A stretch of 64,000 nt of DNA from Rhodococcus sp. B7740. GTDB taxonomy: Bacteria; Actinomycetota; Actinomycetes; Mycobacteriales; Mycobacteriaceae. A program made the translations under genes and the position numbers. Under the pieces are notes generated by a model. It worked only from the letters and a program-made list of their open reading frames with translations, searched no databases and was not told where the DNA came from. Shown here piece after piece: positions 49,727 to 59,734 of this stretch. The DNA lies in the NCBI RefSeq assembly GCF_000954115.1, contig NZ_CP010797.1, positions 1,488,001 to 1,552,000 on the forward strand. The letters are read 5' to 3'. How positions within the stretch are numbered: the stretch's first letter is position 1; each line of letters begins with the position of its first letter.

Positions 49727-52700
49727 TCAGGAGACGGTGTCGGGTTCGGCGACGACGGATGCCGCCTCCGGCTCGTGGGCGTCCGCTTCCACCGCGTCCG
49801 GCTCGTGGGCGTCGGGCTCCACTGCGTCCGGCTCCACTGCGTCCGACTCGGCCGCGGGCACCGCGACGCGGTCTCGGTTCAACCGCTGCGAGATGACGGT
49901 GGTGATGCCGTCGCCGCGCATGCTGACGCCGTACAGCGCGTCGGCCACCTCCATCGTCGGCTTCTGGTGCGTGATCACGATCAGCTGCGACTTCTCGCGA
50001 AGCTGCTCGAACAGTCCGATCAGACGACGCAGGTTGGTGTCGTCCAGTGCAGCCTCGACCTCGTCCATGACGTAGAACGGTGACGGTCGGGCGCGGAAGA
50101 TGGCCACCAGCATGGCCACCGCGGTCAGCGATTTCTCGCCACCGGAGAGCAACGAGAGTCGCTTGACCTTCTTGCCGGGCGGGCGTGCCTCGACCTCGAT
50201 GCCTGTGGTGAGCATGTCCGACGGGTCGGTCAGGATCAGTCGTCCTTCACCGCCGGGGAAGAGCTTGGCGAACACCCCGGTGAATTCTCGTTCGACGTCG
50301 AGCCAGGCCTCGGTGAAGACCTGCAGGATCCGTTCGTCGACGTCGGCGACGACGCCGAGAAGGTCCTTGCGGGCGGACTTGACGTCCTCGAGCTGGGTGG
50401 ACAGGAAGTTGTAGCGCTCCTCGAGGGCCGCGAACTCCTCGAGGGCGAGCGGGTTCACCTTGCCGAGTGTGGCGAGGTCGCGCTCGGCGCGTTTGGCGCG
50501 CTGCTCCTGGGTGGCTCGGTCGAACGGCATCGGGGCAGGTGCCACCACCTGCTCACCCCGCTCCTTGGCCGCCTCGTACTCGGCCATCTCCAGTTCGGTG
50601 GGAGGCAGGGCCACATCGGGCCCGTACTCGGCCACCAGATCGTCGAGGCCGATGCCGTGCTGCTCGAGAATCGTCGTCTCGAGTTGTTCGATCCGCAGCG
50701 CTGCCTGCGCACGGGCGACCTCGTCCCGGTGCACGGCGTCGGTGATCGACGCCAGCTGACCCTGCAGGGCGCGGACCTGCTCTTTGACCTTGTCGAGCTC
50801 GATCGTGCGCGTTGCACGCTCGGCGGACAGCTCGTCGCGCCTACGGGCAGCGGCCGCAACGACCGTGGCCAACCGCGCGGCGACTTCTTCGCCCGCTTCC
50901 CCGACCGCCGCCGCCACTGCGGCCGCATGCCGACGCGCTGCGCTCTCGCGCTCGGCTCGCGCCCTGGCCTCACGCTCGGCTCGCGCCGCCCGTCGAAGCG
51001 AATCCGCCCGGCCCCGTACGGACTGTGCGCGCTCTTCGGCGGTCCGCACGTTCAACCGAGCTTCGACCTCGACGGCACGCACTTCGGTCAATGCCGCTGC
51101 CGCCATCTCCCGTTCCATGGTGGTCGCAGCGTCACCGCTCTCGCCGTCTCCCGCGAAACCGGATTGCTCGTCTTCTGCCGTCCGCAGGTTCTCTTCCAGC
51201 TCGGCCAGCCGCGCGATCGCTTCTTCTCGACTGGCCTCGGCAGAGCTACGCTGCGTCGTCAATCGCGCCGACTCCGCGTGAGCCGAACGCGCCAGTTGAC
51301 CCAATCGGCCCAGCTGTTCGTACACCGCGGCCATCGCGGCGTCGGATTCGTTGAGTGCTGCGAGCGCTTGCTCGGCCGATTCGCGCCGATCCCGTTGTTC
51401 TTCCAGCGCGCCTGCCAACGCCGCGTCGAGCTCCTCCGCGCGGCGGACCGCCGCGGCCAACTCCACCGTCGATGTGTCGATGGCCGACTGAACCTCGAGG
51501 GTGCTCGGACGACGGTCCGAGCCACCGGTGACCCAACCGGCTTCGACGACGTCGCCGTCCTTGGTCACCGCACGCAGCTCACCGGAATCGGAGACCAGAC
51601 GGTGGGCCGCGTCGAGCGAGTCGACGGCGACCACACCGTCGAGCAGGGCCGCCATGGCCCCGGCCAGCCGGTCCGGATACTCGATCAGGTCCAGCACCCA
51701 TCGAGCGCCGTTCGGGAGGTCCGGACGTGGAACCGATTGCGCTGCAACGACATTGCCGTGCACGATGGACGCGCGACCACCGTCGGCCGCACGCAGCGCC
51801 AGCACGGCATCACGCGCGGCATCGAACGATTCGGCGTGTGCGGCATCGGCGGCCGGACCCATGGCCACTGCCACCGCGATCTCGTATCCCGGCTCGACCG
51901 TGAGATGGCCCGCGAGCAGACCCGACAGACCGTCCTGCTGATTCTCCACCAGCCACCCGGCACCGTCCTTGCGTTCAAGGCCCATCGTGAGCGCTTCGAT
52001 CCTGGCCTCGAACGACGCCACCTTCTTGCCCGCGATGCGTTCTTCTGCCTGCAGCTCCGTCACTCGGGCGTCGGCATGTCGCAGCGCGGCGACGGCTCGC
52101 TCGTAGTGCGTGTCGAGGCTCAGTTCGCTCGCGTCGAGGGTGCCGATCTGATCCTGCACACTCTCGAATTCGCGCTGAGCCGATTCGCCGCGCTCGCGGG
52201 CCTCGTCGATGGCCACCGACAAACGCGCCACCTCCGCGTCGATCGACTCGACCTTGGTTCGGAAAGTATCGACTCGGCCGGACAGACGCGCGAATCCCTC
52301 GCGGCGGTCGGCCACCGCGCGCACGGCAGCGAGGTGGGCACGCTCGGCGGCCGCAGCGGCGGCTTCACGCTCGGCCAGCTGCTCACGTGCCGCCTCGAGG
52401 GTTTCGCGTGCCATCTCGACGGCCTCGACGAGTTCCATCTCTTCTTCGGCGACTCGATCGGCCTGCGCTTCGAGCTCGTCCGGGTCCTGTCCCCGACCGG
52501 TGGATTGCACGGCGTCGAGATGCCGAGCACGTTCGTGGGCAATTCGAACCGTCGCGTTGACCCGTTCGGCGAGGGCCGACAGACGGAACCACGTCTGCCC
52601 GGCGGCCTCGGCGCTGGGGGTCAGCCGGGCGACGGCCTGTTCGTGTTCGCCGAGTGCCACCGAGCCGGCTTCGAGGGCGTCCTGCACCATCGCGTACTGC

Positions 52701-53458
52701 TCACGCGCCGCTTCCTCGTCCTGGGTCTGGGTCGCGAATTCCTCGCGCCTGGCCACCAGGTCGTCGGCCACCAGTCGCAGCCGGGCGTCGCGCAGGTCGG
52801 CCTGGACGGTCTGCGCGCGACGCGCGACCTCGGCCTGCCTCCCGAGAGGCTTGAGTTGGCGGCGCAATTCCGTCGTGAGGTCGGTCAACCGCGCCAGGTT
52901 GGCCTGCATCGCGTCGAGCTTGCGAACGGCCTTTTCCTTGCGCTTGCGGTGCTTGAGCACCCCGGCTGCTTCCTCGATGAAGGCTCGACGGTCCTCGGGC
53001 CGCGATTCCAGGATCGCGGCGAGCCGGCCCTGCCCGACGATCACGTGCATCTCGCGACCGATACCGGAGTCGCTGAGCAGTTCCTGAACGTCCATCAATC
53101 GGCACGAACTGCCGTTGATCTCGTACTCACCCGCGCCGTCACGGAACATACGGCGGGTGATCGAGACCTCGGAGTAGTCGATCGGGAGTGCGCCGTCGGA
53201 ATTGTCGATCGTCAGAGTGACCTCTGCGCGGCCGAGCGGGGCTCGACCCGACGTGCCCGCGAAGATGACGTCTTCCATCTTCCCGCCGCGCAACGCCTTG
53301 GCGCCCTGTTCACCCATCACCCAGGTCAGGGCATCGACGACATTGGATTTGCCGGAGCCGTTGGGGCCGACGACACAGGTGATTCCGGGCTCGAAACGAA
53401 GAGTCGTCGCCGAAGCAAAGGACTTGAAGCCCTTCAGCGTCAGACTCTTGAGATACAT
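49727..53458 (-). CDS. smc: Chromosome segregation protein SMC
   Basis: 1243 residues. Condensin ATPase. N-terminal head: [20 protein letters not shown] (Walker A) after [16 protein letters not shown]. Two long coiled coils flank a hinge (about residues 500-650). The C-terminal head has [16 protein letters not shown] and [12 protein letters not shown] (Walker B). The last ~30 residues are an acidic tail made of five A-V/H-E-P-D pentapeptides, outside the conserved SMC fold. ATG 53458. Lies downstream of acyP by 60 bases, in the conserved rnc-mutM-...-smc order. Confidence 0.97.
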   Translation of the reverse strand: MYLKSLTLKGFKSFASATTLRFEPGITCVVGPNGSGKSNVVDALTWVMGEQGAKALRGGKMEDVIFAGTSGRAPLGRAEVTLTIDNSDGALPIDYSEVSITRRMFRDGAGEYEINGSSCRLMDVQELLSDSGIGREMHVIVGQGRLAAILESRPEDRRAFIEEAAGVLKHRKRKEKAVRKLDAMQANLARLTDLTTELRRQLKPLGRQAEVARRAQTVQADLRDARLRLVADDLVARREEFATQTQDEEAAREQYAMVQDALEAGSVALGEHEQAVARLTPSAEAAGQTWFRLSALAERVNATVRIAHERARHLDAVQSTGRGQDPDELEAQADRVAEEEMELVEAVEMARETLEAAREQLAEREAAAAAAERAHLAAVRAVADRREGFARLSGRVDTFRTKVESIDAEVARLSVAIDEARERGESAQREFESVQDQIGTLDASELSLDTHYERAVAALRHADARVTELQAEERIAGKKVASFEARIEALTMGLERKDGAGWLVENQQDGLSGLLAGHLTVEPGYEIAVAVAMGPAADAAHAESFDAARDAVLALRAADGGRASIVHGNVVAAQSVPRPDLPNGARWVLDLIEYPDRLAGAMAALLDGVVAVDSLDAAHRLVSDSGELRAVTKDGDVVEAGWVTGGSDRRPSTLEVQSAIDTSTVELAAAVRRAEELDAALAGALEEQRDRRESAEQALAALNESDAAMAAVYEQLGRLGQLARSAHAESARLTTQRSSAEASREEAIARLAELEENLRTAEDEQSGFAGDGESGDAATTMEREMAAAALTEVRAVEVEARLNVRTAEERAQSVRGRADSLRRAARAEREARARAERESAARRHAAAVAAAVGEAGEEVAARLATVVAAAARRRDELSAERATRTIELDKVKEQVRALQGQLASITDAVHRDEVARAQAALRIEQLETTILEQHGIGLDDLVAEYGPDVALPPTELEMAEYEAAKERGEQVVAPAPMPFDRATQEQRAKRAERDLATLGKVNPLALEEFAALEERYNFLSTQLEDVKSARKDLLGVVADVDERILQVFTEAWLDVEREFTGVFAKLFPGGEGRLILTDPSDMLTTGIEVEARPPGKKVKRLSLLSGGEKSLTAVAMLVAIFRARPSPFYVMDEVEAALDDTNLRRLIGLFEQLREKSQLIVITHQKPTMEVADALYGVSMRGDGITTVISQRLNRDRVAVPAAESDAVEPDAVEPDAHEPDAVEADAHEPEAASVVAEPDTVS
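49770..49844 (-). repeat. Five 15-base tandem repeats in the smc 3' end
   Basis: Units at 49770-49784, 49785-49799, 49800-49814, 49815-49829 and 49830-49844. The last two are identical, the others differ at a few bases. Each encodes one A-V/H-E-P/A-D/E pentapeptide of the SMC tail. In-frame repeats of this kind can gain or lose units by slippage. Confidence 0.9.
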
Positions 53459-53518
53459 AGCGTCCGTACTTTACCGGCACGCTGCCCGAAAGTGCGCCGA
53501 GCCTCCCGCAACGGACGA

Positions 53519-53794
53519 TCAGCGTTCGACGAATCCCGTCAGATCTCCGCGGGCGGTGTCCCAACTCTCCACGACGAGCGTGACCCTGCCCGGAGTCCGA
53601 TCACCTCGGAGCAGGGCCAGGAGCGCCTCGAGATGATCACGTGGGCCCTCCGCTATCACCAGGACTCGTCCGTCCGCGTGATTGGTCGCGTGACCGACGA
53701 GTCCGAGTTCGAGTGCGCGCGAGCGAGTCCACCACCGAAACCCGACGCCCTGAACGAGCCCGTGCACCCACGCCGTCAACCGTTCGTCGTTCAT
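53519..53794 (-). CDS. acyP: Acylphosphatase
   Basis: 91 residues. Hydrolyses acyl phosphates. The active-site Arg is in [14 protein letters not shown] and the Asn in [11 protein letters not shown], both conserved. ATG 53794 overlaps the stop of the beta-propeller gene (ATGA); a GTG at 53803 is less likely. It precedes smc, matching the small acylphosphatase gene beside smc in M. tuberculosis (Rv2922A by memory). Confidence 0.94.
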   Translation of the reverse strand: MNDERLTAWVHGLVQGVGFRWWTRSRALELGLVGHATNHADGRVLVIAEGPRDHLEALLALLRGDRTPGRVTLVVESWDTARGDLTGFVER

Positions 53795-54699
53795 GCCTGC
53801 CACCCGGGCTCGAGCTTCCAGACGGTTCCATCGAAACTGGTGGCGTACAACGCTTTCTCGTCGAATCCGACGCCGCCGAAGGCGACCGACGAGGTCAGCG
53901 GAACGCCGGTCGCTATCACACAGGAGGCACCGGATTCCGGATCGATACGGACCACCCTGCCGGCGAGATTCTGTGCGAGATAGACCGTTCCGTCGTCGCC
54001 GACGGTCAGGTCGTCCGACATCGCCAGTGGTCCGACACCGTCGATGCGAATGCGCGCGGACGGTCCGGACGGATTCTGCTCGTCGAGCACGGTGAGCGTG
54101 GTCTCGAGATCGAACGTGTTGGCCACGTACATCTTTCCGTTACCGATTCCGATGCCGTTGGCCGATCCCAGATCGGTACGCACCGTCGACACCGAACCGT
54201 CGACCGCAACGCGCGTCAGGCCGGAGAGGCCACCCAGGTTGCGGGTGGTGAACAGATCACCGGTCGCCGATCGCGCCAGCCCGTTGGGCATCGTCAGGCC
54301 CGACGCGTACGTCGACCGAACCCCCGTGCCGAGATCGATCGTGTCGACGGTGCCGGTTCGGGTATCGAGAAGACCTGCGGCAGCGCTGTTTCCGGTCGTG
54401 AAGTACAGCGTGTCGGCGTCGCGGACCAGTCCGCCAGGCGACCGGACGTCGGCGACGAGTGTGCCCCGTGCGCCGTTGGGGGCCACGGTACGCAGCGCGC
54501 CGGGTCCGATGAGAGAGGTCTCGGACACGATCATCGAGCCGCGGCCGTCGAACTCGAGGTTCTCGAGCACCCCGAATCCCGACGCCACCGTGCTCACCGA
54601 CCACGGAGTGCAACTGCTCGACGCCTCGGCGGTGGGAGCCAGGGCGGTCGCCGTGCCGAAGATCAGACCCGCGACGATTACGGCTGCCCCGGCTCTCAT
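53791..54699 (-). CDS. Secreted SMP-30/gluconolactonase-like beta-propeller protein
   Basis: 302 residues. Signal peptide (residues 1-27, ending AEA-SS) shows export. The rest is a six-bladed-propeller type sequence with recurring blades such as [35 protein letters not shown] and [29 protein letters not shown]. Two Cys (near residues 30 and 265) could form a disulphide that closes the ring. Enzymatic activity is not evident. ATG 54699 overlaps the OsmC-like stop by one base (TGATG), and its own stop overlaps acyP, so it is embedded in a coupled group. Confidence 0.78.
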   Translation of the reverse strand: MRAGAAVIVAGLIFGTATALAPTAEASSSCTPWSVSTVASGFGVLENLEFDGRGSMIVSETSLIGPGALRTVAPNGARGTLVADVRSPGGLVRDADTLYFTTGNSAAAGLLDTRTGTVDTIDLGTGVRSTYASGLTMPNGLARSATGDLFTTRNLGGLSGLTRVAVDGSVSTVRTDLGSANGIGIGNGKMYVANTFDLETTLTVLDEQNPSGPSARIRIDGVGPLAMSDDLTVGDDGTVYLAQNLAGRVVRIDPESGASCVIATGVPLTSSVAFGGVGFDEKALYATSFDGTVWKLEPGWQA

Positions 54700-55127
54700 C
54701 AGGCGTCCACGTCGATGTCCAAGGTGATCTTCGTACCCGCCTTCAGGGTGCGCCCGACGGTGCACACCTTGTCGATGGCGCGCTCGACGACAGTGAGCAG
54801 ACGCTCCTGCGCCTCGGGGTCCATCGCGCCGAGGTCGACTCGGAGAATCTCGTTCAGTTCCGGGTACAGCTCGTTTTCGCGATCGGCGGCCCCGGAGACC
54901 TCGACGGTGGCGGCGTAGTCGTCGCCCAGTCGCCGCGAGAGCGGTAGGTCCGAGCTCATGCCGGTGCATGCGGCGAGTGCGATCTTGAGCAGCTCGCCGG
55001 GGGTGAAGACGCCCTCCACCGATTCCGACCCGACGAGCACTTCGGCTCCTCGGGAGCTGCGGCCGGTGTAGCGACGGGTGCCTGTGCGCTCGACCCAGAG
55101 GTTGGTCGGCGTGCTCTGTTCTGCCAT
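54699..55127 (-). CDS. OsmC/Ohr-family peroxiredoxin-like protein
   Basis: 142 residues. OsmC fold with the two reactive cysteines in ALAACTGMSS and DKVCTVGRTL, so thiol-dependent peroxidase activity is likely. Corresponds by position to Rv2923c (memory). ATG 55127. Coupled to the next gene by TGATG; 58 bases downstream of mutM. May protect against organic hydroperoxides. Confidence 0.9.
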   Translation of the reverse strand: MAEQSTPTNLWVERTGTRRYTGRSSRGAEVLVGSESVEGVFTPGELLKIALAACTGMSSDLPLSRRLGDDYAATVEVSGAADRENELYPELNEILRVDLGAMDPEAQERLLTVVERAIDKVCTVGRTLKAGTKITLDIDVDA

Positions 55128-55185
55128 GACGGAAATACTAGGCGGGCTGTTCAGGAGTCGAACCCGCGGAATGACCTGGGCGCTG

Positions 55186-56052
55186 TCAGCTGCGCACGTG
55201 TCGGGGTCGCGGCTGGCAGGTGGGGCAGCTGAACGAGCTGCGGTTCATGAACTTCTCGCGTCTGATCGGGGTTCCGCACCGCGAGCACGGCAGACCCTCC
55301 TGACCGTAGGCGTCTAGGGAACGATCGAAGTAGCCGGACTGCCCGTTGACGTTGACGTACAACGCGTCGAACGAGGTTCCACCCTGCGCGAGGGCCTCGC
55401 CCATGACGGCGTGCACTGCGGTCAGAAGGCGCCGCAGCGCCGGCCGCGTCAGCGCCTCCGCGATTCGATTGCCGTGGATCTTCGCGCGCCACAGCGCCTC
55501 GTCGGCATAGATGTTGCCCACGCCCGAGAGCACCGTCTGATCGAGCAGTGCCCGCTTGATCTCGGTGTGCTTGCCGCGCAACACGTCGACCACCGATTCG
55601 GCGTCGAACAGTGGATCGATCGGATCGCGGGCGATGTGTGCGACCGGTTCGGGTAACTCCGTGCCGTCCACGGTGACGATCGGGGCGAGCGCCCAGCCGC
55701 CGAAGGTGCGTTGATCGACGAACCGCAGATCGGCACCGTCGTCGAGTCGTACCCGGATCCGGAGGTGCTTCTCGTCCGGGGCGGATGGCGGCTGCACCAG
55801 CATCTGTCCGCTCATGCCAAGGTGCACGACGGTGGCGAAGTCGCCGGGTTCCATCACCAGCCACAGGTATTTACCGCGCCGGCGAGCCGAGGAGACGCGC
55901 TGACCGCGCAGCTGGCCGATCAGATCGAGGCCACCGAGATCGTGACGCCGCACGGCGCGAGGGTGCAGAACTTCCACCGATTGCATCGTCCTGCCGACGA
56001 CGTGAGATTCCAGACCGAGCCGGACGACCTCGACCTCGGGGAGTTCCGGCAT
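55186..56052 (-). CDS. mutM: Formamidopyrimidine-DNA glycosylase
   Basis: 288 residues. Excises 8-oxoguanine and Fapy lesions. Starts [10 protein letters not shown], giving the catalytic N-terminal Pro and Glu; the conserved Lys is in RRGKYLW. The H2TH region has [20 protein letters not shown], and the C-terminal zinc finger is CSRCGTPI...CPTC. ATG 56052 overlaps the rnc stop by one base (TGATG). Confidence 0.97.
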   Translation of the reverse strand: MPELPEVEVVRLGLESHVVGRTMQSVEVLHPRAVRRHDLGGLDLIGQLRGQRVSSARRRGKYLWLVMEPGDFATVVHLGMSGQMLVQPPSAPDEKHLRIRVRLDDGADLRFVDQRTFGGWALAPIVTVDGTELPEPVAHIARDPIDPLFDAESVVDVLRGKHTEIKRALLDQTVLSGVGNIYADEALWRAKIHGNRIAEALTRPALRRLLTAVHAVMGEALAQGGTSFDALYVNVNGQSGYFDRSLDAYGQEGLPCSRCGTPIRREKFMNRSSFSCPTCQPRPRHVRS

Positions 56053-56849
56053 CAGGATTCGTCGGTTGCCGGCTCGCCGGGAATCGCGGTGTCGTTGTTC
56101 GACAACGTGTTCCACGCCAGACTGGCGGCCTTCTGTTCGGCTTCCTTCTTCGACCGACCGATACCGACGCCGCGCGGGAATCCGCCGACCAACACGGTCG
56201 CGGTGAATTCCTTGTCGTGGTCGGGTCCGGTCGACGAGATCTCGTACGCCGGAACGCCGAGTGCACGTTCGGCGGTCAGTTCCTGCAGGCTCGTCTTCCA
56301 GTCCAGCCCGGCACCGAGCTTGGGAGCTCGATCGAGGAGGCCTGCGAACAGCGTCAGGACAACGGTGCGAGCGACGTCGATGCCGTGCTGAAGGTGGATT
56401 GCACCCAGCAACGACTCCATGCCGTCGGCAAGGATGCTCGGCTTGTCGCGCCCACCGGTCTGTTCCTCGCCCTTACCCAGCAGCAGATGGCGACCCAGTC
56501 CGCCGTCACCGAGACCGCGCGCGACTTCCGCCAAGGCGTGCATGTTGACCACGCTCGCCCTGATCTTGGCCAGCTGACCTTCGGATTTGGTGGGATGCAC
56601 CGCGTAGAGGTGCTCGGTCACCGCAAGACCGAGAACGGAATCTCCCAGGAACTCGAGCCGCTCGTTGGTGGGCAGACCACCGTGTTCGTACGCGAACGAT
56701 CGGTGCGTCAGCGCCAACGTCAGCAGAGGTTCCGACAGGGAAACACCGATGGCGGCGAGGAGCGACTCTCGGTCGTCCCCGCCGCCGGCGGCAGTGGAGC
56801 TATTCTTCTGAGAACCGCTGTTGTGCCGGTCCACTACTTCGTTTGTCAC
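56052..56849 (-). CDS. rnc: Ribonuclease III
   Basis: 265 residues. Double-stranded-RNA endonuclease that processes rRNA. Signature [14 protein letters not shown], with a second metal Asp/Glu pair in [10 protein letters not shown], followed by a dsRNA-binding domain ([18 protein letters not shown] to the end). A low-complexity N-terminus of about 25 residues precedes the core. GTG 56849, 12 bases after the rpmF stop, is the best start though its ribosome-binding site is weak. Confidence 0.96.
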   Translation of the reverse strand: MTNEVVDRHNSGSQKNSSTAAGGGDDRESLLAAIGVSLSEPLLTLALTHRSFAYEHGGLPTNERLEFLGDSVLGLAVTEHLYAVHPTKSEGQLAKIRASVVNMHALAEVARGLGDGGLGRHLLLGKGEEQTGGRDKPSILADGMESLLGAIHLQHGIDVARTVVLTLFAGLLDRAPKLGAGLDWKTSLQELTAERALGVPAYEISSTGPDHDKEFTATVLVGGFPRGVGIGRSKKEAEQKAASLAWNTLSNNDTAIPGEPATDES

Positions 56850-56860
56850 GTAAGCGGAAA

Positions 56861-57043
56861 TCAGACCGCTGCGACGACCTGGCGGCCCTTGTAGGTGCCG
56901 CACGAGGGGCACGCGATGTGGGGCAGAGTCTTCTCGCCGCAACCGCGGTTGGGGCACGTCACGAGGGTGGGCGCAGTGGTTTTCCACTGTGCACGACGCG
57001 ACCTCGTGTTGGAACGCGACATTTTGCGCTTCGGGACAGCCAC
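56861..57043 (-). CDS. rpmF: 50S ribosomal protein bL32
   Basis: 60 residues, standard size. Starts [17 protein letters not shown]. Carries a complete zinc ribbon of four Cys (CPNRGC and CPSCG), so this is the zinc-binding (C+) form. ATG 57043 abuts the DUF177 stop exactly (57044), indicating co-expression, the usual yceD-rpmF pairing. Confidence 0.97.
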   Translation of the reverse strand: MAVPKRKMSRSNTRSRRAQWKTTAPTLVTCPNRGCGEKTLPHIACPSCGTYKGRQVVAAV

Positions 57044-57652
57044 TTACTTCTCCTCGGCTTCGTTGTTCACAAGTTCTGTGCTCGGTTCTGGATCCACGCC
57101 AAATTTGGCTGCAAGACCAGCCCAGCGAGGATCAATTGTATCGTGACTGTGGCCGGATTCAGCAATCGCCAGGCGAACGCCGCATTCTGGGCACAATCCC
57201 TCGCACTCGTCGCTGCACACGGGGTGGAGTGGAAGCTCCAGACCGACCGCGTCGACAATGACGGGTTCGAGATCTATCAGGTCGTCGACGATGCGGTGAA
57301 TCTCGTCCGCATCGGTTGTCTCCTCGGTGATGCTGTTCGGGTACGCGAACAACTCCGTCAAGTAGACGTCGACGTTGCCACCGACCGGGTCGAGGCAACG
57401 AGTGCACTCCCCGGCCGTGGCCGCTCGTACGGAGCCGGTGACGAGAACGCCCTCCGAGACCGCCTGCAACTGCAGATCGAGCGAGACCGGAACACCGGCT
57501 TCGATGGCTATGGCATCGAGGCCGATTCGGGAAGGAGCCGGAACCGTCCGCTCGATGGCCTTCGTCGACCCGGGTCGACGACCGAGGTTGAGAATGTCCA
57601 GAACGAATCCGTCGTCCAATTCCGGACGGGTCGTTCTCTTGGGCGGGGGCAC
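57044..57652 (-). CDS. yceD: YceD/DUF177 family protein
   Basis: 202 residues. Family of small proteins paired with rpmF, proposed to act in 23S rRNA or large-subunit maturation. Marks: a mid-protein [13 protein letters not shown] and a C-terminal [13 protein letters not shown], together giving likely Cys pairs for metal binding. GTG 57652 has AAGGAAG about nine bases upstream. A 15-base direct repeat lies just before its ribosome-binding site. Equivalent to Rv2926c by position (memory). Confidence 0.92.
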   Translation of the reverse strand: MPPPKRTTRPELDDGFVLDILNLGRRPGSTKAIERTVPAPSRIGLDAIAIEAGVPVSLDLQLQAVSEGVLVTGSVRAATAGECTRCLDPVGGNVDVYLTELFAYPNSITEETTDADEIHRIVDDLIDLEPVIVDAVGLELPLHPVCSDECEGLCPECGVRLAIAESGHSHDTIDPRWAGLAAKFGVDPEPSTELVNNEAEEK

Positions 57653-57665
57653 GTCTGTTCTTCCT

Positions 57666-57691
57666 TACTGTCGGTATGCCTACTGTCGGTA
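57666..57691 (-). repeat. Direct repeat TACTGTCGGTA just upstream of yceD
   Basis: TACTGTCGGTA occurs at 57666-57676 and 57681-57691 (period 15). On the minus strand it reads TACCGACAGTA twice, next to the yceD ribosome-binding site. Possible operator or translational control element for the yceD-rpmF-rnc genes. Confidence 0.55.
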
Positions 57692-57743
57692 AGCAACCCC
57701 ACAACGATACGCATACGTGCATACGAGGGCAAATCGCTGTCGA

Positions 57744-58535
57744 TCAGTGGCGGCTGCGACGCCCCTGCTCCTGGCTCCCGTACGCGGATTCTCCGTACGG
57801 CTCACTGCCGTACTCGGGCACGCCCGAGCCGGTTCGCAGCTGCTGACGCCCACGTCCGACCGAACGAATGGTGCCGCTGAGGAACTCCTCGAACTCTGCA
57901 AGCTTGGTGTCGACGTAGACGTCGCACTCGCTGCGCATCCGGTCCGATTCGGCGTGAGCGCTGTCGATCACCCGAGCCGACTCGGCGTGGGCCGCCTGAA
58001 CGACCTCGGTCTCCGACACAAGGCGGTTCTGTTCGGCAGTACCGTCTGCGACGGACCGCTCGTACGACGCCGTCCCGGACTCGATCATCCGATCGGCCTC
58101 GGTGCGGGCGCGAACGGTCAGAGCCTCGTACTCGCGCTGGCCTTCGAGCACCGTTCGCTCGGCCTCCGCCTCGGCATCGGCCACGAGCTGGTCGGCATGC
58201 GCCGACGCCTCGGACACCATGCGATCTGCCTGCGCCTTGGCGTCGGCGAGAATGCGATCGGCCGAATCCCGAGCGTTCTCGACCGTGTTCTGGGCCTCGG
58301 CGTTGGCGGTGCCGACCGTCTTCTCCGCGGTGGCCCTGGCATCGCCGACGAGCTTGTCGCGATGGTCCAGTACGTCCTGGGCGTCGTCCAGCTCGCCGGG
58401 GATCGCGTCCCGAACGTCGTCGAGCAGTTCCAGGACATCGCCGCGAGGGACGACGCACCCGGCAGTCATCGGAACGCCGCGCGCCTCCTCGACAATGGCG
58501 ACGAGCTCGTCGAGCGCCTCGAATACGCGGTACAC
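57744..58535 (-). CDS. sepIVA: SepIVA-like DivIVA-family division protein
   Basis: 263 residues. Starts with the family sequence MYRVFEALDELVAIVEEARG, then VVPRGDVLELLDDVRDAIPG, followed by a long coiled coil (about 55-220) rich in Ala/Glu/Asp. A Gly/Tyr/Ser-rich tail (EYGSEPYGESAYGSQE) ends it. SepIVA of mycobacteria (Rv2927c) is needed for septation and polar growth; the same position next to yceD-rpmF supports orthology. GTG start at 58535. Confidence 0.9.
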   Translation of the reverse strand: MYRVFEALDELVAIVEEARGVPMTAGCVVPRGDVLELLDDVRDAIPGELDDAQDVLDHRDKLVGDARATAEKTVGTANAEAQNTVENARDSADRILADAKAQADRMVSEASAHADQLVADAEAEAERTVLEGQREYEALTVRARTEADRMIESGTASYERSVADGTAEQNRLVSETEVVQAAHAESARVIDSAHAESDRMRSECDVYVDTKLAEFEEFLSGTIRSVGRGRQQLRTGSGVPEYGSEPYGESAYGSQEQGRRSRH

Positions 58536-58654
58536 CGGTTACCCCAATCGTCGAATCTGCCACTGCGCGGTCTTCACTCGCAGTGCTGCGCTGTTCAGTC
58601 TGCCCGCCGAGGCGGACGTCTGCGCTATACCGGCTCGGTGTGTCGCTCTTCGAA

Positions 58655-59143
58655 CTACTCTGCGGCCCGCTCGGCGATACGGGCGGTCAGGCGGTCCTGA
58701 ACGAAGGGCGGCAGCATCCCGGTGACGTCTCCCCCGAAGGTCGCGACTTCCTTGATCAGCGAACTGGACAGAAAGCTGTGCGCTGGATTCGCCGGGAGGA
58801 ACAGCGTGTCCACTCCGGTGAGGGTTCGATTCATCTGCGCCATCTGCAACTCGTAGTCGAAATCGACCGAACTGCGCAAACCTTTGATGATCGCCGAAAA
58901 GCCTTCTTGCCGAGCGTAATCGACCAACAGTCCGTACCACGAGCCGATCCTGACGTTCGGCAGATGCTCCGTGGCGACCTCGAGCATCTCGATCCGCTCG
59001 TCGATGCTGAACATTCCCTTCTTGCTCTTGTTCACCATCACCGTGACCACCACCTCGTCGAAGGCTGCGGCCGCCCGCTCGAAGATGTCGAGGTGACCGT
59101 TGGTCACCGGGTCGAAGGATCCAGGGCAGAGTGCGCCAGTCAT
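58655..59143 (-). CDS. coaD: Phosphopantetheine adenylyltransferase
   Basis: 162 residues. Penultimate step of coenzyme A synthesis. Nucleotidyltransferase motifs are TNGH (the HxGH-type site, [10 protein letters not shown]) and SSSLIKE near residue 130; [19 protein letters not shown] lies between. ATG 59143. Follows rsmD by 36 bases, matching Rv2965c/Rv2966c (memory). Confidence 0.97.
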   Translation of the reverse strand: MTGALCPGSFDPVTNGHLDIFERAAAAFDEVVVTVMVNKSKKGMFSIDERIEMLEVATEHLPNVRIGSWYGLLVDYARQEGFSAIIKGLRSSVDFDYELQMAQMNRTLTGVDTLFLPANPAHSFLSSSLIKEVATFGGDVTGMLPPFVQDRLTARIAERAAE

Positions 59144-59179
59144 GCCCGCGAACCTATCAGCCGATCCCGTGCACGCTCG

Positions 59180-59734
59180 CTACGCACGTGCAGCGATCTC
59201 GATTCGACTCTCGCCGTACTTCTTCGACTTCTCCGGGACCAGTCCGGTCGGCCATCGGGTCTCCGGCGAACGCGACGACCGCTCCAGGACGACGACCGCA
59301 TCGGGTGTGAGCCATCCCCCGACGACGAGCCTGTCCAACAGCCCGGCGACGGCAGTGTCGGTGACGGCATACGGCGGGTCGGCCAACACCAGGTCGTACT
59401 CGGCATCCGCTGCCCCGGCCAGCACGGAGGCCACCGGGGCGCAGCGGACCGAAGCGCCGGGCAACCCCACCGACTCGATGTTCTTTCGCACCACCGCCGC
59501 CGCTCGGGCATCGGACTCGACCAACACCGCCGACGACGCTCCACGCGAGAGTGCCTCCAGCCCCAGTGCTCCCGATCCCGCGAACAGATCCAGTACCGCG
59601 GCACCGCCGAGTTCCATCCGACTCTCCAGCGAGCTGAACAGCGCTTCGCGAACTCGCTCGGAGGTGGGGCGGGTGCCCTGGCCGGGAACCGACAATCGTC
59701 GACCACCCGCGACACCCGCCACGATCCGCGTCAT
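59180..59734 (-). CDS. rsmD: 16S rRNA (guanine966-N2)-methyltransferase
   Basis: 184 residues. Rossmann methyltransferase with SAM motif LDLFAGSGALGLEALSRGA and catalytic DPPY (VLADPPYAV). The N-terminus RIVAGVAGGRRLSVPG contacts rRNA. ATG 59734 overlaps the pyc stop (ATGA), so it is translated with pyc and followed by coaD. Confidence 0.96.
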   Translation of the reverse strand: MTRIVAGVAGGRRLSVPGQGTRPTSERVREALFSSLESRMELGGAAVLDLFAGSGALGLEALSRGASSAVLVESDARAAAVVRKNIESVGLPGASVRCAPVASVLAGAADAEYDLVLADPPYAVTDTAVAGLLDRLVVGGWLTPDAVVVLERSSRSPETRWPTGLVPEKSKKYGESRIEIAARA

